Shown one piece after another: positions 15,886 to 24,738 of a stretch of DNA of 32,675 bases. The stretch is from positions 1 to 32,675 of the forward strand of contig JACQYK010000014.1 in assembly GCA_016208255.1 (NCBI GenBank). The letters are read 5' to 3'. Position 1 is the stretch's first letter. Each line of letters opens with the position of its first letter. Position numbers and translations under genes: made by a program. This DNA comes from Deltaproteobacteria bacterium (GTDB lineage: Bacteria; Desulfobacterota; RBG-13-43-22). The notes under the pieces are model-generated. The model searched no databases and was not told where the DNA came from. It worked only from the letters and a program-made list of their open reading frames with translations.

Positions 15886-17604
15886 TTAAATCTCAAATTC
15901 CGTCCGGGCGATGATGTCGTCCTGAAGCGCCTTGGACAGGTCCACAAAACGGTAGGAATAGCCGGACACCTTGACCATCAAATCCGGATAACCACCGGGA
16001 TTTTTTTGCGCATCCAACAGAGTCTCCCGACCCATGGGATTAAATTGGACCTGTCGGCCACCCAGTTCAAAATAACCTTCAATCAGGGCGGCCAATTTCT
16101 CTATACTTTCATCCGTTTTCAGCGTCAGGGGATTGAGGTTCATGTTCAAGGCCGTGCCGCCGGATAACTTTGCCCGGCAGGCCTGGGCGGCGGAATGAAA
16201 GACAGCGGTCATTCCCATAAGATCCGTGCCGTTAGCGGGAGACAGGCCGTTGGAGACCGCTTCCCGTGCCAACCGGCCGTCCGGCGTTGCCCCCAGGGCA
16301 TGGCCGGCCAGAACCTGTCCGCCGGCGGAGATCATGAGTCCCCTGTAGGTACCCCCGTCTATCGGTCTTTTGTGTTTCCGGGATTCCTTGTCCAATAAAT
16401 CGGTGACCCACAGGGCAATAGCATCGGCCTTCGGATCGTTAGCGCCATACTTGGGCGCCTTGCGGAGCAACTGCTGTCTCAATTCTTCTGCCCCCTTGAA
16501 ATTATTCCGCAGATGTCCGACCAGTTCTTCCAAAGTCACCATTTTTTCCTCAAAGACAGCCCATTGAATGGCAGTCAGAGAGTTGACCACCGTGGCCAGA
16601 CCGTGGGCGGAAACCGTACTGTGATTGTATTTGGCTCCCCCCTGGGTGATGTCGCGGCCCGATTCGATGCAGCCCTCGATGGTGGACGATATGAGCGGCG
16701 TGGGGAAACCTTTAGCGAAGACTTCGTCCTTCACATCGCTGATCCTGACCATCATGGATACGGCATAGGACAACTGGGCGGCAAAGGCTTTTTTCACATC
16801 CTCAAATGACTTCATTTCAGAAACGGGCGGTGTCTTGACTCCGACCTGCTGCCACTTGGCTGCATAAAGGCGGCCTTCGTTCAAGGTTGACTCGATGACC
16901 CGTTCGAAATGACAAGAGCTGCCTGAACAATACCCGTTACTGTTTCCCGTACCGGCCAGTTCGGCGCAGCCGATGATGCTGTAGTCCCTGGCGTCTTCGA
17001 GGGCATATCCGTCCGCTAACAGTCCTTGGATGGCCACCGTGTCGTTGTAAAAGGCGATACCGGCTGTCCGTCTGTGAACTTCGCAGGCCTTCAACAGGAA
17101 TTCTCGTGGCGTCTCGGGGGCAATCCGGACGGCCAAACCGTTACGCAAGCCCTTCAAACGTCTTAAACTTTCCAGCATCAGGAAAGAGACGTCGTTGACA
17201 GCGTTATGGCCCTTTCGGTCCACCCCGCCGATGGTGATGTTATTGGGTCCGAACCCGTTAAAATGCGAAAGCCTGATGAAATATTCTTCGATGATCTCCA
17301 GGGCCTGGTCTTGGGTAATCCGTCCGGCTTCCAAGTCGGCTTTTAAATAGGGGTAAAGGAACTGATCCATGCGGCCGGGACAGAATATCGAGTCCTCGCC
17401 GTAGCTGACGGTCATCATGACCTGGGTCATCCAGACGGATTGAACGGCTTCGATAAAGCTGCGGGGAGACTCGGCCGGCACCCGGCGGCAGCGATCGGCG
17501 ATGGCCAGCAGTTCCGACCTCCTGGGTTCCTTGGCCTCAAGAGCCATTTCTTCGGCCAGGCCGGTATAGCGTTCGGCGTGTTCAGACACGGCCCGGGCCG
17601 CCAC
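15886..17604 (-). CDS. Glycyl radical enzyme, N-terminally truncated
   Basis: 572 aa from a GTG start, against about 780-830 aa for the family. The C-terminal glycyl radical box is intact (VSGYSYRFVDLSK, G548) and the active-site loop reads IIGCAELAGTG, giving the thiyl-forming C213 and an adjacent E215. The GCxE pattern is that of lyases and dehydratases rather than pyruvate formate-lyase, but AELAG differs from the usual VEP. Recognisable sequence continues in frame a few codons above the GTG (DFRYFQ) to about 17622, where an in-frame stop (17626-17628) and unrelated DNA begin. About 200-220 N-terminal residues are thus lost. It is probably inactive, although both catalytic loops remain. 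The specific substrate class is not assignable. Confidence 0.85.
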   Translation of the reverse strand: MAARAVSEHAERYTGLAEEMALEAKEPRRSELLAIADRCRRVPAESPRSFIEAVQSVWMTQVMMTVSYGEDSIFCPGRMDQFLYPYLKADLEAGRITQDQALEIIEEYFIRLSHFNGFGPNNITIGGVDRKGHNAVNDVSFLMLESLRRLKGLRNGLAVRIAPETPREFLLKACEVHRRTAGIAFYNDTVAIQGLLADGYALEDARDYSIIGCAELAGTGNSNGYCSGSSCHFERVIESTLNEGRLYAAKWQQVGVKTPPVSEMKSFEDVKKAFAAQLSYAVSMMVRISDVKDEVFAKGFPTPLISSTIEGCIESGRDITQGGAKYNHSTVSAHGLATVVNSLTAIQWAVFEEKMVTLEELVGHLRNNFKGAEELRQQLLRKAPKYGANDPKADAIALWVTDLLDKESRKHKRPIDGGTYRGLMISAGGQVLAGHALGATPDGRLAREAVSNGLSPANGTDLMGMTAVFHSAAQACRAKLSGGTALNMNLNPLTLKTDESIEKLAALIEGYFELGGRQVQFNPMGRETLLDAQKNPGGYPDLMVKVSGYSYRFVDLSKALQDDIIARTEFEI

Positions 17605-17616
17605 TTGAAAATAACG

Positions 17617-18502
17617 AAAGTCCTTTTATCACGAAGGCTTTATCAAATATCTTTAGAAAATTTGGATTCAGATAATGAGCTTTCCCTTTCCATCGGTGTA
17701 ACTCTATTGCAGGATTCTGTTGAAATATTTCTCCTTGCCATTGCAGAACATTTAGATGCTGATGTTGGGAACAATACCAATTTTAGTAAGTATTTCGAAA
17801 TAATAAACAAAAAGCTTTTTCCAAAAGAGCTTCCTTTCAGGTTTAAATAAAACTCACTTAATAAACTTCGGGTTAACGCTAAACATTATGGCGACTATGA
17901 TATAAGTCCCTATATAGACGACAGCAAGAAAAGCGGACTTGGCCTGATGCTAATGGGATATAAAGCACCATTCTTTGCACGCAATAAAAAATATATTGAT
18001 GAAAATGTTAAAGAACCAACTGATTTTATTGTCTATGATCATAATAGATTAGATATGGATCTTTTAAGGTCAGGAATGAGCCGATCAGACTATTGGAATG
18101 TTTGGCGGCTTACTCCATCTCTATATAGAAAAGACAAAACCTCTGACTGGATCGTAAATGAAGATTTTAAAAAACTTGATGAGGACGGAATAAAAGACAG
18201 AGCTGAATATGTACTCGACTCCACAATCAATTTGGTTCTGACGAAACACATGGATTAAAAACGGTCAAAAACACCCGACTACAGAAACTATTATGTGACT
18301 TTAAAAAATGATTCTGTGGCAATATACGAGAAAGCTGATAATAAAAGCAAGGTTACCGGAACAGTTCCGTCTGGATGCAAAAAGATTTTCGTTGACTCAA
18401 AAGTTTCAGCCCTTAATGGGGGACGGTTTGTTTTGGCATGTGAGCCATTTTGAGGATAATTTGCATCTCTACGGCTATATTAACAACGATGATGTTGAAT
18501 AG
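17617..18502 (+). pseudogene. Decayed gene with internal stops and a frameshift; C-terminal SH3-like segment
   Basis: One reading frame gives continuous, protein-like sequence from about 17620 (LLSRRLYQISLENLDSDNEL...SIGVTLLQDSVEIFLLAIAEHL) through in-frame TAA codons at 17848-17850 and 18256-18258. It then shifts by one base near 18430-18455 and ends at TAG 18500-18502 (EDNLHLYGYINNDDVE). The N-terminal part is helical and resembles unnamed HEPN-like proteins (LNKLRVNAKHYG); the C-terminal part (DSVAIYEKADNKSKVTGTVPSG) looks like a small SH3-type domain. No start codon is present: the gene begins at the junction with the truncated glycyl radical enzyme. It may derive from one gene or from two joined fragments. 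Function unknown. Confidence 0.65.
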
Positions 18503-18562
18503 TCGCAACGGCATTAAGGGCGACGGGCAAAAAGCCGCCGCGCCTTATGCCGAACGTTATCC
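18503..18562 (+). repeat. attC-like imperfect inverted repeat, copy 1
   Basis: A 60-bp dyad starting just after the TAG of the preceding decayed gene: TCGCAAC, then GGCATTAAGGGCG, a short centre, CGCCTTATGCC, GAAC and GTTATCC. The arms pair with two unpaired bases on the left side. Position (stop codon overlap), length and AAC...GTT ends resemble an integron attC (59-base element), but the outer boxes do not fully fit the RYYYAAC/GTTRRRY consensus. No integrase lies in the window. Confidence 0.45.
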
Positions 18563-18600
18563 GCGACGTGACAGTCCATTACTTCAGCACGAGGTATACA

Positions 18601-19360
18601 ATGCCCTTCAGACCAATGAGCGGTCTCGAATTGCCCGATGACGCTGCAGCTGTGTGGCGTTACATGGACCTCTGGAAGTTCCAGAAGATAATTGAAACTT
18701 CGGCGCTTTATTTCGTCCGATCGGATCGGTTTCCCGATCCGTGGGACTCAGTTCTGCCACCGAAATGGCGAGAAAGAATGCAACGGGTGATGTGTGATAC
18801 GTCCCGACGGCGGGAAATATACAGAAGCTGCCTGGTACGAAGAACGAGAAATCCCCACTAACCTGATCTACTGTTGGAATTGTGACGAAAACGAGAGTGA
18901 ATGTATGTGGAGTGAGTACACGAGCGGCACTGACGCTTTGGTTATTCGTTCAACCGTTGGCCGTTTGAAAGAATGCTTTTCTTCCACTTCGTCTGAAGTA
19001 CGAATTGGTCTGGTAAATTACGGTGACCACGATGGTCTGAATGACCCTAAATTTTTCGAAGCATTTTGGGAGAATGAAGCCCCTCCCGCGAGACTTAATC
19101 CTTGGTACCTGCCCAGATATTTAAAACGTTTGGATTTCGCATATGAAAAAGAAATTCGAGCAACAGTCCATGTCAATCGCGAGGATCAGCCGATCGATCC
19201 GGGCTATAATCTTACCATTGGATTGACTGGTATTTGCATGTTGATCGAATCAATTCATATGCACCCAAATGCAACCACTGACCAACGAATGCAGTTAAAG
19301 TCCCTTCTGGATCAGTATGGGTTCTGCGATATCCCTTTACAACCTTCAACGTTGAGGTGA
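18601..19360 (+). pseudogene. DUF2971-like protein gene, frameshifted
   Basis: Two overlapping frames make one protein of about 253 aa. The first (ATG at 18601, preceded by GAGGT) encodes MPFRPMSGLELPDDAAAVWRYMDLWKFQKI...YFVRSDRFPDPWDSV, a start with the RYM...L and F.DPWD pattern of DUF2971-type proteins. After a one-base shift between about 18790 and 18805 it continues as RPDGGKYTEAAWYEEREIP, then IYCWNCDENESECMWSEYTSG and YEKEIRATV, the rest of the same pattern. The domain's biochemical role is unknown; such genes are common on mobile elements and in gene cassettes. It is flanked by attC-like repeats on both sides. The frameshift could be real decay or a sequencing error. Confidence 0.68.
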
Positions 19361-19363
19361 CAA

Positions 19364-19426
19364 GGATAACTTTGGCATCCATTGGATTCTCGAAATGGGG
19401 TCGGGCCCAATGCCATTAACTTAAGA
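19364..19426 (+). repeat. attC-like imperfect inverted repeat, copy 2
   Basis: It begins 4 bp after the DUF2971-type stop with GGATAAC, the exact complement of the GTTATCC that ends copy 1. It then has TTTGGCATCCATTGG, a centre, CCCAATGCC, ATTAA and a degenerate CTTAAGA. It shares the GGCAT/ATGCC core with copy 1 but lacks a clean right-hand GTT. Confidence 0.4.
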
Positions 19427-19512
19427 GAAAGACTCTGTCTTTACTATCCCCTATGACTTCGGAGTTCGGGGGTTGTCTTTGTGGCCCACCTGAACCCAGA
19501 AATCCTGACCCT

Positions 19513-20190
19513 TTACAATATGATTATTTTTTTAATGGACCGGACAACCTCTTCCGGTTCATCGATGACCTTGATGATATCCATGTCCTCCAGCGAGATC
19601 ATGCATTCGGTGCAAACCATCTTGCGCATCCAGTCCAGCAATCCCTTCCAATAATTCCGGTTGACTAGAATGACCGGAAAAGGTTTAATCCGGTGGGTTT
19701 GGATGAGGGTAATGGCCTCCGTGAATTCATCGAGGGTCCCGAACCCGCCGGGAAGGATGACATAAGCTACCGAATATTTAACAAACATGACTTTACGAAT
19801 GAAGAAATAGCGGAAGTCAAGCCGGACATTGGCAAAAGGGTTGGGTATTTGTTCATAAGGGAGCTTGATATTCAGGCCGACGGATTTCCCGCCGGCTTCG
19901 GCCGCTCCCTTATTGGCTGCCTCCATGATTCCCGGGCCGCCCCCGGAAATGACATTGAATCCGTTTTTGACCAATAGATGAGAGATTTCCACCGCCTGTT
20001 CGTAGTAGGGCTCTCCCGGTTTTACCCGGGCCGAGCCGAATATGGAAACGGCCGGATAAATTTGCGACAAAGTTTCAAACCCGTCTACAAACTCACCCAG
20101 GATCCGGAACATCCGCCAGGAGTCCCTGATGGTCAGATCGTCAATGACATACTGATGTTCATGATATTCGGGCTTCAAATCCTTGGCCAT
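19513..20190 (-). CDS. LOG family protein (nucleoside 5'-monophosphate phosphoribohydrolase-like)
   Basis: 225 aa with a Rossmann-like fold. FGSARVKPGEPYYEQA, SGGGPGIMEAANKGA and LPGGFGTLDEFTE are the signature segments of the LOG/TIGR00730 family; the last two form the nucleotide-binding site with the catalytic Arg and Glu. Members hydrolyse purine or cytokinin nucleotide monophosphates to base plus ribose 5-phosphate and serve housekeeping nucleotide salvage in bacteria. It is a single gene on the - strand with its own likely promoter at 20247-20273. The N-terminal 45 residues before the core are typical of the longer subgroup. Confidence 0.9.
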   Translation of the reverse strand: MAKDLKPEYHEHQYVIDDLTIRDSWRMFRILGEFVDGFETLSQIYPAVSIFGSARVKPGEPYYEQAVEISHLLVKNGFNVISGGGPGIMEAANKGAAEAGGKSVGLNIKLPYEQIPNPFANVRLDFRYFFIRKVMFVKYSVAYVILPGGFGTLDEFTEAITLIQTHRIKPFPVILVNRNYWKGLLDWMRKMVCTECMISLEDMDIIKVIDEPEEVVRSIKKIIIL

Positions 20191-20246
20191 TGGCTCAATC
20201 CTCGATTTGGAAAGGTTTAATTTTCTATTGAATTCCTACTCATCTG

Positions 20247-20273
20247 CTTATATTATTTATTTTGGACTGTCAA
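20247..20273 (-). promoter_or_regulatory. Putative promoter of the LOG family gene
   Basis: On the - strand a perfect TTGACA (20268-20273) is followed 15 bp later by TATAAG (20247-20252), about 57 bp before the ATG. The spacer is short, so confidence is limited. Confidence 0.4.
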
Positions 20274-20291
20274 GATATAGGTTAACTGAAA

Positions 20292-20326
20292 GGTTCAAGG
20301 TTCAACGTTCAACGTTCAGGGTTTAA
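20292..20326. repeat. Five-unit GGTTCAA-type heptamer array
   Basis: Consecutive 7-bp units GGTTCAA, GGTTCAA, CGTTCAA, CGTTCAG and GGTTTAA lie in the divergent spacer between the LOG gene and the RNase gene. Same period and core as at 1261-1288. Confidence 0.7.
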
Positions 20327-20407
20327 GATAAATCGTGTTCCACGCCACTTATCACAGAACCTCCGGGAACAACTCAGTCTCTTTTTATCAGTAAACGGGA
20401 AAGGTCT

Positions 20408-21994
20408 TTGCAAATCACTTTTTGGGGGGCAACCAGAACCGTCACCGGTTCCTGCTTTTCACTGGAACATGGCCGCAGCCGTTTCCTGGTCGATTGCGGC
20501 ATGTTTCAGGGAGCTAAAGATATTGAAAAGAGGAATCTTTTAGTATCGAAATATCAACCCCAGACACTCCAGTATATTTTGCTGACCCATGCCCACATGG
20601 ACCACGCGGGATTGATCCCCAAAGTAGTCAAAGAGGGTTTTAAGGGCAAGATCATCTGCACCCGGGCTACCTTTGAACTCTGCCGGATCATGCTGCGGGA
20701 CAGCGCCCATATCCAGGAAATGGAAGCCGAATGGCAAACCCGGAAGAATATTCGCTCAGGCCTTAAACCGGTGGAGCCCCTGTACACCATTAAAGATGCG
20801 GAAAGGAGTCTGAATTTTTTCCAACCCGTCGACCCGGGAGAGTGTCTGATGATCAGCCCTGATCTCGAAATCTGTTTTCATAAGGCCGGTCATATTCTAG
20901 GGGCTTCCATCCTGGACATCCGATTTGAAGAAAAAGGCCGAAAAAGCCGGGTTGTTTTTTCCGGAGATATCGGACGCCGGGAAGCCCTGATCGTCCCGGA
21001 CCCGGATATCATTGAGGAGGCCGATTTCTTATTGGTGGAATCCACCTACGGCAACCGGCAGCATAAATCTTTGGAAGAAAGCAAATCAGAACTCCTCTCG
21101 GCCATTCTGGAGGGGATCAAAAATCAAGAGAAAATCATTATCCCGGCCTTTGCCATCGAGCGAACCCAGGAACTCCTTTATATCCTTCATGAGTTCAGAA
21201 AAAACGGAAAGTACCCTTCCATCCCGGTCTTTCTGGACAGCCCCCTGGCCATTTCGGCCACCGAGATCTTCAAAAAGCACCCGGAATATTTTGATGAAGA
21301 TATGATCCGCCTCCTGGACCAGGGGGAAACCCCTCTGGCCATGTCCGACCTGAAGTATTCCCGGACGGCCGAAGAATCCGTGGCCATTAATCAATATAAA
21401 GGCCCGGCCATTGTCATTGCCGCCAGCGGCATGTGCAATGCCGGGAGGATCAAACATCATCTGAAGCACAATTTGTGGCGTTCCGGGGCACAGATCGTCA
21501 TCACCGGGTTTCAGGCCGAAGGGACCCTGGGGCGGTCCATCGTCGAGGGAGCCAAAAAAGTCAGAATTTTTCAGGAAGACGTGGTGGTCCGAGCCCGGGT
21601 ACATACCATCAACGGCTTTTCGGCCCATGCCGACCAGGATGAATTACTGTCCTGGATCGGCAATTTTAAGAATCCACACCTGACGATCTTTGTTATTCAT
21701 GGTGAGGAATCGACCAGCCTGGCTTTTGCAGAAGCCATTCAGAGGGCCTTTCCTTTTCAGGTGCAGGTTCCCCATTGGCAGGAAACCATTCCCCTGCTGC
21801 CGCCCAAGGAGAAGGCCGCCGAAAAGCCCTCTGAGGCCGCCGAACTCCAGACCCTATTGGCTTCCTTAAAAGACCGCCTGCAGGCTTTTGACGGGCAATT
21901 GGGGGGAGCCGGCACTTTAGAAAAAGAGAAGATGGAGGAGATAAAGGCCTTTCTGAAAAATACGGAAAGCAATCTGAACCGGCTGATGAGGTAA
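20408..21994 (+). CDS. MBL-fold beta-CASP ribonuclease-type metallohydrolase
   Basis: 528 aa. The N-terminal metallo-beta-lactamase domain starts MQITFWGATRTVTGSCF, with the zinc motif THAHMDHAG at about residues 58-66, HILGAS and the SGDIG aspartate. The beta-CASP insert follows (VESTYGNRQH, IPAFAIERTQELLYIL), then IAASGMCNAGRIKHHL and GFSAHADQDEL, the C-terminal metal ligands. It matches the bacterial homologues of CPSF-73/Ysh1, predicted RNA endonucleases or exonucleases. The final 60 residues form a charged helical tail (LQTLLASLKDRLQAFDGQLG). The start is TTG at 20408, chosen because the encoded MQITFWGA is the family's N-terminus and an AAAGG sequence precedes it. Confidence 0.9.
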   Translation: MQITFWGATRTVTGSCFSLEHGRSRFLVDCGMFQGAKDIEKRNLLVSKYQPQTLQYILLTHAHMDHAGLIPKVVKEGFKGKIICTRATFELCRIMLRDSAHIQEMEAEWQTRKNIRSGLKPVEPLYTIKDAERSLNFFQPVDPGECLMISPDLEICFHKAGHILGASILDIRFEEKGRKSRVVFSGDIGRREALIVPDPDIIEEADFLLVESTYGNRQHKSLEESKSELLSAILEGIKNQEKIIIPAFAIERTQELLYILHEFRKNGKYPSIPVFLDSPLAISATEIFKKHPEYFDEDMIRLLDQGETPLAMSDLKYSRTAEESVAINQYKGPAIVIAASGMCNAGRIKHHLKHNLWRSGAQIVITGFQAEGTLGRSIVEGAKKVRIFQEDVVVRARVHTINGFSAHADQDELLSWIGNFKNPHLTIFVIHGEESTSLAFAEAIQRAFPFQVQVPHWQETIPLLPPKEKAAEKPSEAAELQTLLASLKDRLQAFDGQLGGAGTLEKEKMEEIKAFLKNTESNLNRLMR

Positions 21995-22020
21995 CTTTTT
22001 TAAATTCAAATACTATCTTT

Positions 22021-22214
22021 GACAGGATTTACAGGATTGCCTTGATTTTATGCCTTTCGACTTGTCTGCAAGCAAGCAGACAAGCAAGGGGAAGAAAGGC
22101 ACAAACCGAATCACCCTGACGGGGAGAATTTTAGTTTCCGCTGGAAGCGGATCGAGGTTGCTCAGGGTCTTCCGGAGCCTGAGCAAAATATCTGTAAATC
22201 CTGTTAATCCTGTT
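22021..22214. repeat. MITE-like structured repeat with ACAGGATT terminal inverted repeats
   Basis: Left end GACAGGATTTACAGGATT (22021-22038) and right end AATCCTGTTAATCCTGTT (22197-22214) are inverted repeats matching at 16 of 18 positions, and each is itself a 9-bp direct repeat. Inside are three hairpins: TTGTCTGC/GCAGACAA (22062-22083) nested in TGCCTTTC/GAAAGGCA (22051-22101), TCCGC/GCGGA (22137-22151), and a perfect TTGCTCAGG/CCTGAGCAA (22158-22186). It contains no coding sequence. It fits a non-autonomous mobile or REP-type element or a structured RNA. Confidence 0.6.
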
Positions 22215-22242
22215 AGATAATTATTTTTATTTAGGATTCCTG

Positions 22243-24738
22243 ATGAACCATCCGTTGGAAAAATATCTGGGCCGGGTCCGCCGGCCCAGCCGTTATTTGG
22301 GGAAAGAACTTTTTTCGGTGGTTAAAGAACCGGACCTTGTAAAACTTCATTTTGCCCTGGCCTTCCCCGATCTCTATGAAGTGGGTATGTCCTACCTGGG
22401 GATGAAGATCTTGTATCATATTTTGAATCAGCTTCCCGAGGTCTGGGCCGAGCGGGTCTTTACCCCGGCGCCGGATATGGTCCAGTTGCTCAGAGAACAG
22501 ACCCTTCTGTTGCCCTCTCTGGAATCAGGCCGACCCCTTAAAGAATTTGACCTGATCGGCTTCAGTCTGCCCTATGAGCTGGGCTATACCAATGTCCTTA
22601 ATATGCTTTCGTTGGGCGGTATCCCGGTCTGGAGCCGGGAGCGAAATGACGGAGACCCGGTGGTGATCGCCGGAGGCCCCTGCACCTTCAATCCCGAACC
22701 CATGTCCGGGTTTTTTGATGCCCTGGTCATCGGGGATGGGGAAGAAGTCATTCAGGAAATCTGCAGCGTTTTCCTGAACTGGAAGAAGACCGCTGCCGAC
22801 AGACAGGCCTTATTGGCTTCCCTGGCCGAATTGCCCGGGGTGTATATCCCGGCCCTTTATTTAAAAATCAAGGGAGGACCCGATAAAAATGAGGTCATTC
22901 AAAAGAGGATCATCCCGGACTTGAATCAGGCCGGCTATCCGGCTGTCTCTCCCTTGCCCTTTCAACAGATCATCCATGACCGTTTGAGCGTGGAGATCGC
23001 CCGGGGTTGTACCCGGGGCTGCCGCTTCTGCCAGGCCGGCGTCATTTATCGACCGGTCCGTGAAAGGTCGCCGGAACAGGTCTATACCTTGATCGAAGAA
23101 GGTTTAAGCCATAGCGGATATGCGGAAGCCACCTTGCTTTCTTTGAGCAGCGGCGATTATACCTGTTTAGACCAATTGCTGCCGGCCTTGATGGAGCGCT
23201 GGGAAAGGGATAAGGTGGCCCTTTCCTTACCCTCCCTCCGGGTCGATACTTTGAATTCCGAGGTCATAGAACAGATCCGGCGGGTCCGGAAAACGGGTTT
23301 CACCATTGCTCCGGAAGCCGGAACCCAGCGGTTGCGGGATGTAATCAATAAAAATGTCACCGAGGAAGAGATCCTTCAAACCGCCCAGGCGGTTTTTTCC
23401 CTGGGCTGGAGGGTCCTGAAGCTTTACTTTATGATCGGGTTGCCTACCGAAACCCAGGAGGATCTGGAAGGATTGGTCTTCCTGGTGAAAAGGATCGAGA
23501 AAACGGTCCACAAAAAAGGAGGCCGTCTCGATATCCATGTGGCCCTTTCCCCTTTTATTCCCAAACCCCATACCCCTTTTCAGTGGGCTTCTCAACTTTC
23601 TATGGAAGAATCTTTGGCGCGGCTCAATTTCATACGGGGGGCCTTGAACGGTAAACATATCCAGGTCAAATGGAATGATACCCGGCAGAGTTTCCTGGAG
23701 GGTATTCTGTCACGGGGGGATCAAAGACTGGGGCCGGTTATCTTTAATGCTTTTCAAAAAGGGGCTTTTCTCGATGCCTGGGGAGAACATTTTTCCTGGG
23801 AAATCTGGCAGAAGGCCCTGGAAGAGGAAGGGGTGGAGCCAAAGATCCTGCTTCAGGCCCGGTCCCGGGAGCATGTTTTCCCCTGGGATTTTATCCAAAG
23901 CGGTGTGGATAAGGATTATCTCTGGAGCGAATATCAAAAGGCCCTGACCGGCCGATCCACCCCGGACTGCCGTCAAGGAGAATGCCAACAGTGCGGGGTT
24001 TGCCAGACCTTTGAAGTCGAACCTCTGATTTTCGATAAATTCACGATCCCTTCAGGAGGCTCCTTCATTGTTTATCCCAGGGAATCCGTTAAAAAATTTC
24101 GTCTGCTCCTTACCAAAATCGGGCCTTCCAGATTTCTGGGTTACCTGGAATGGAAAGAAGCGATTATCCGGTCTTTTCGCCGGGCCCGACTCCCCCTGGC
24201 TTATTCTCAGGGATTCCATCCCCTGCCCCGCCTTTCTTTCGGGCAGGCCCTGCCGGTGGGTTTAAGCAGCCTGGGAGAATGGATCGATGTCCAGATCTCG
24301 GATTGGATGAATGCCGGGCAAATCAGGAAGCTGCTGCCGAAGGAGTTATTCCCCGGGACCGAGATTTTAGATATTTCCGAGGTTCCCCTGAACAGTCATC
24401 TGCCGCAAAACCAGGCTTGTCAATATCAGGTGGAACTGGGCCAAAGGGAAGACTTGGAAGAAAAGATAAAAGGCTTTCTGTCTTCCTGTGAATGGCTGGT
24501 TGAAAAACCTGGCAAGAAAACAGGTCCTTTGAATCTGAGGAAGTTAATCCGGAATCTTTCCCAAAGATCTGAAAACAGCGGCAACGTAATAATCACTTGG
24601 AATCTGGAACCCGGGATGGAAGGAGAAATCCGGCCGGATTTAATTTTAAAATCTGTTTTCAATCTTTCGGACACATTGATCCAGGGGCTGAATGTAATAA
24701 AATCATTGGCCGTTGAATCAGCAGAAAGATCACCTTAG
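22243..24738 (+). CDS. Fused radical SAM (TIGR03960-type) and DUF2344 (TIGR03936-type) protein
   Basis: 831 aa. The N-terminal part is a B12-binding-like domain plus radical SAM core of the YgiQ-like type: LAFPDLYEVGMSYLGMKILY, then the cluster motif CTRGCRFCQAG (about residues 255-265), SLSSGDY and APEAGTQRLRDVINKNV. A linker with QCGVC (about 585) leads to the DUF2344 domain from about residue 615 (VKKFRLLLTKIGPSRFLGYLEWKEAIIRSFRRARLPLAYSQGFHPLP...). In many bacteria these two proteins are separate neighbours, often next to ribonuclease G and ribosomal protein genes, so the fusion supports a joint function, probably RNA or ribosome related, but it is uncharacterised. The length agrees with other fused forms. 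Confidence 0.9.
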   Translation: MNHPLEKYLGRVRRPSRYLGKELFSVVKEPDLVKLHFALAFPDLYEVGMSYLGMKILYHILNQLPEVWAERVFTPAPDMVQLLREQTLLLPSLESGRPLKEFDLIGFSLPYELGYTNVLNMLSLGGIPVWSRERNDGDPVVIAGGPCTFNPEPMSGFFDALVIGDGEEVIQEICSVFLNWKKTAADRQALLASLAELPGVYIPALYLKIKGGPDKNEVIQKRIIPDLNQAGYPAVSPLPFQQIIHDRLSVEIARGCTRGCRFCQAGVIYRPVRERSPEQVYTLIEEGLSHSGYAEATLLSLSSGDYTCLDQLLPALMERWERDKVALSLPSLRVDTLNSEVIEQIRRVRKTGFTIAPEAGTQRLRDVINKNVTEEEILQTAQAVFSLGWRVLKLYFMIGLPTETQEDLEGLVFLVKRIEKTVHKKGGRLDIHVALSPFIPKPHTPFQWASQLSMEESLARLNFIRGALNGKHIQVKWNDTRQSFLEGILSRGDQRLGPVIFNAFQKGAFLDAWGEHFSWEIWQKALEEEGVEPKILLQARSREHVFPWDFIQSGVDKDYLWSEYQKALTGRSTPDCRQGECQQCGVCQTFEVEPLIFDKFTIPSGGSFIVYPRESVKKFRLLLTKIGPSRFLGYLEWKEAIIRSFRRARLPLAYSQGFHPLPRLSFGQALPVGLSSLGEWIDVQISDWMNAGQIRKLLPKELFPGTEILDISEVPLNSHLPQNQACQYQVELGQREDLEEKIKGFLSSCEWLVEKPGKKTGPLNLRKLIRNLSQRSENSGNVIITWNLEPGMEGEIRPDLILKSVFNLSDTLIQGLNVIKSLAVESAERSP

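Noticed and set aside
17440..17616. + strand start of an open frame extending into the decayed gene
   Set aside because: This part is antisense to the glycyl radical enzyme; only the segment after about 17617 is genuine coding sequence.
17870..17890. GTTAACGCTAAAC as another attC boundary
   Set aside because: It lies within continuous protein-like sequence (LNKLRVNAKHYG) and has no inverted partner.
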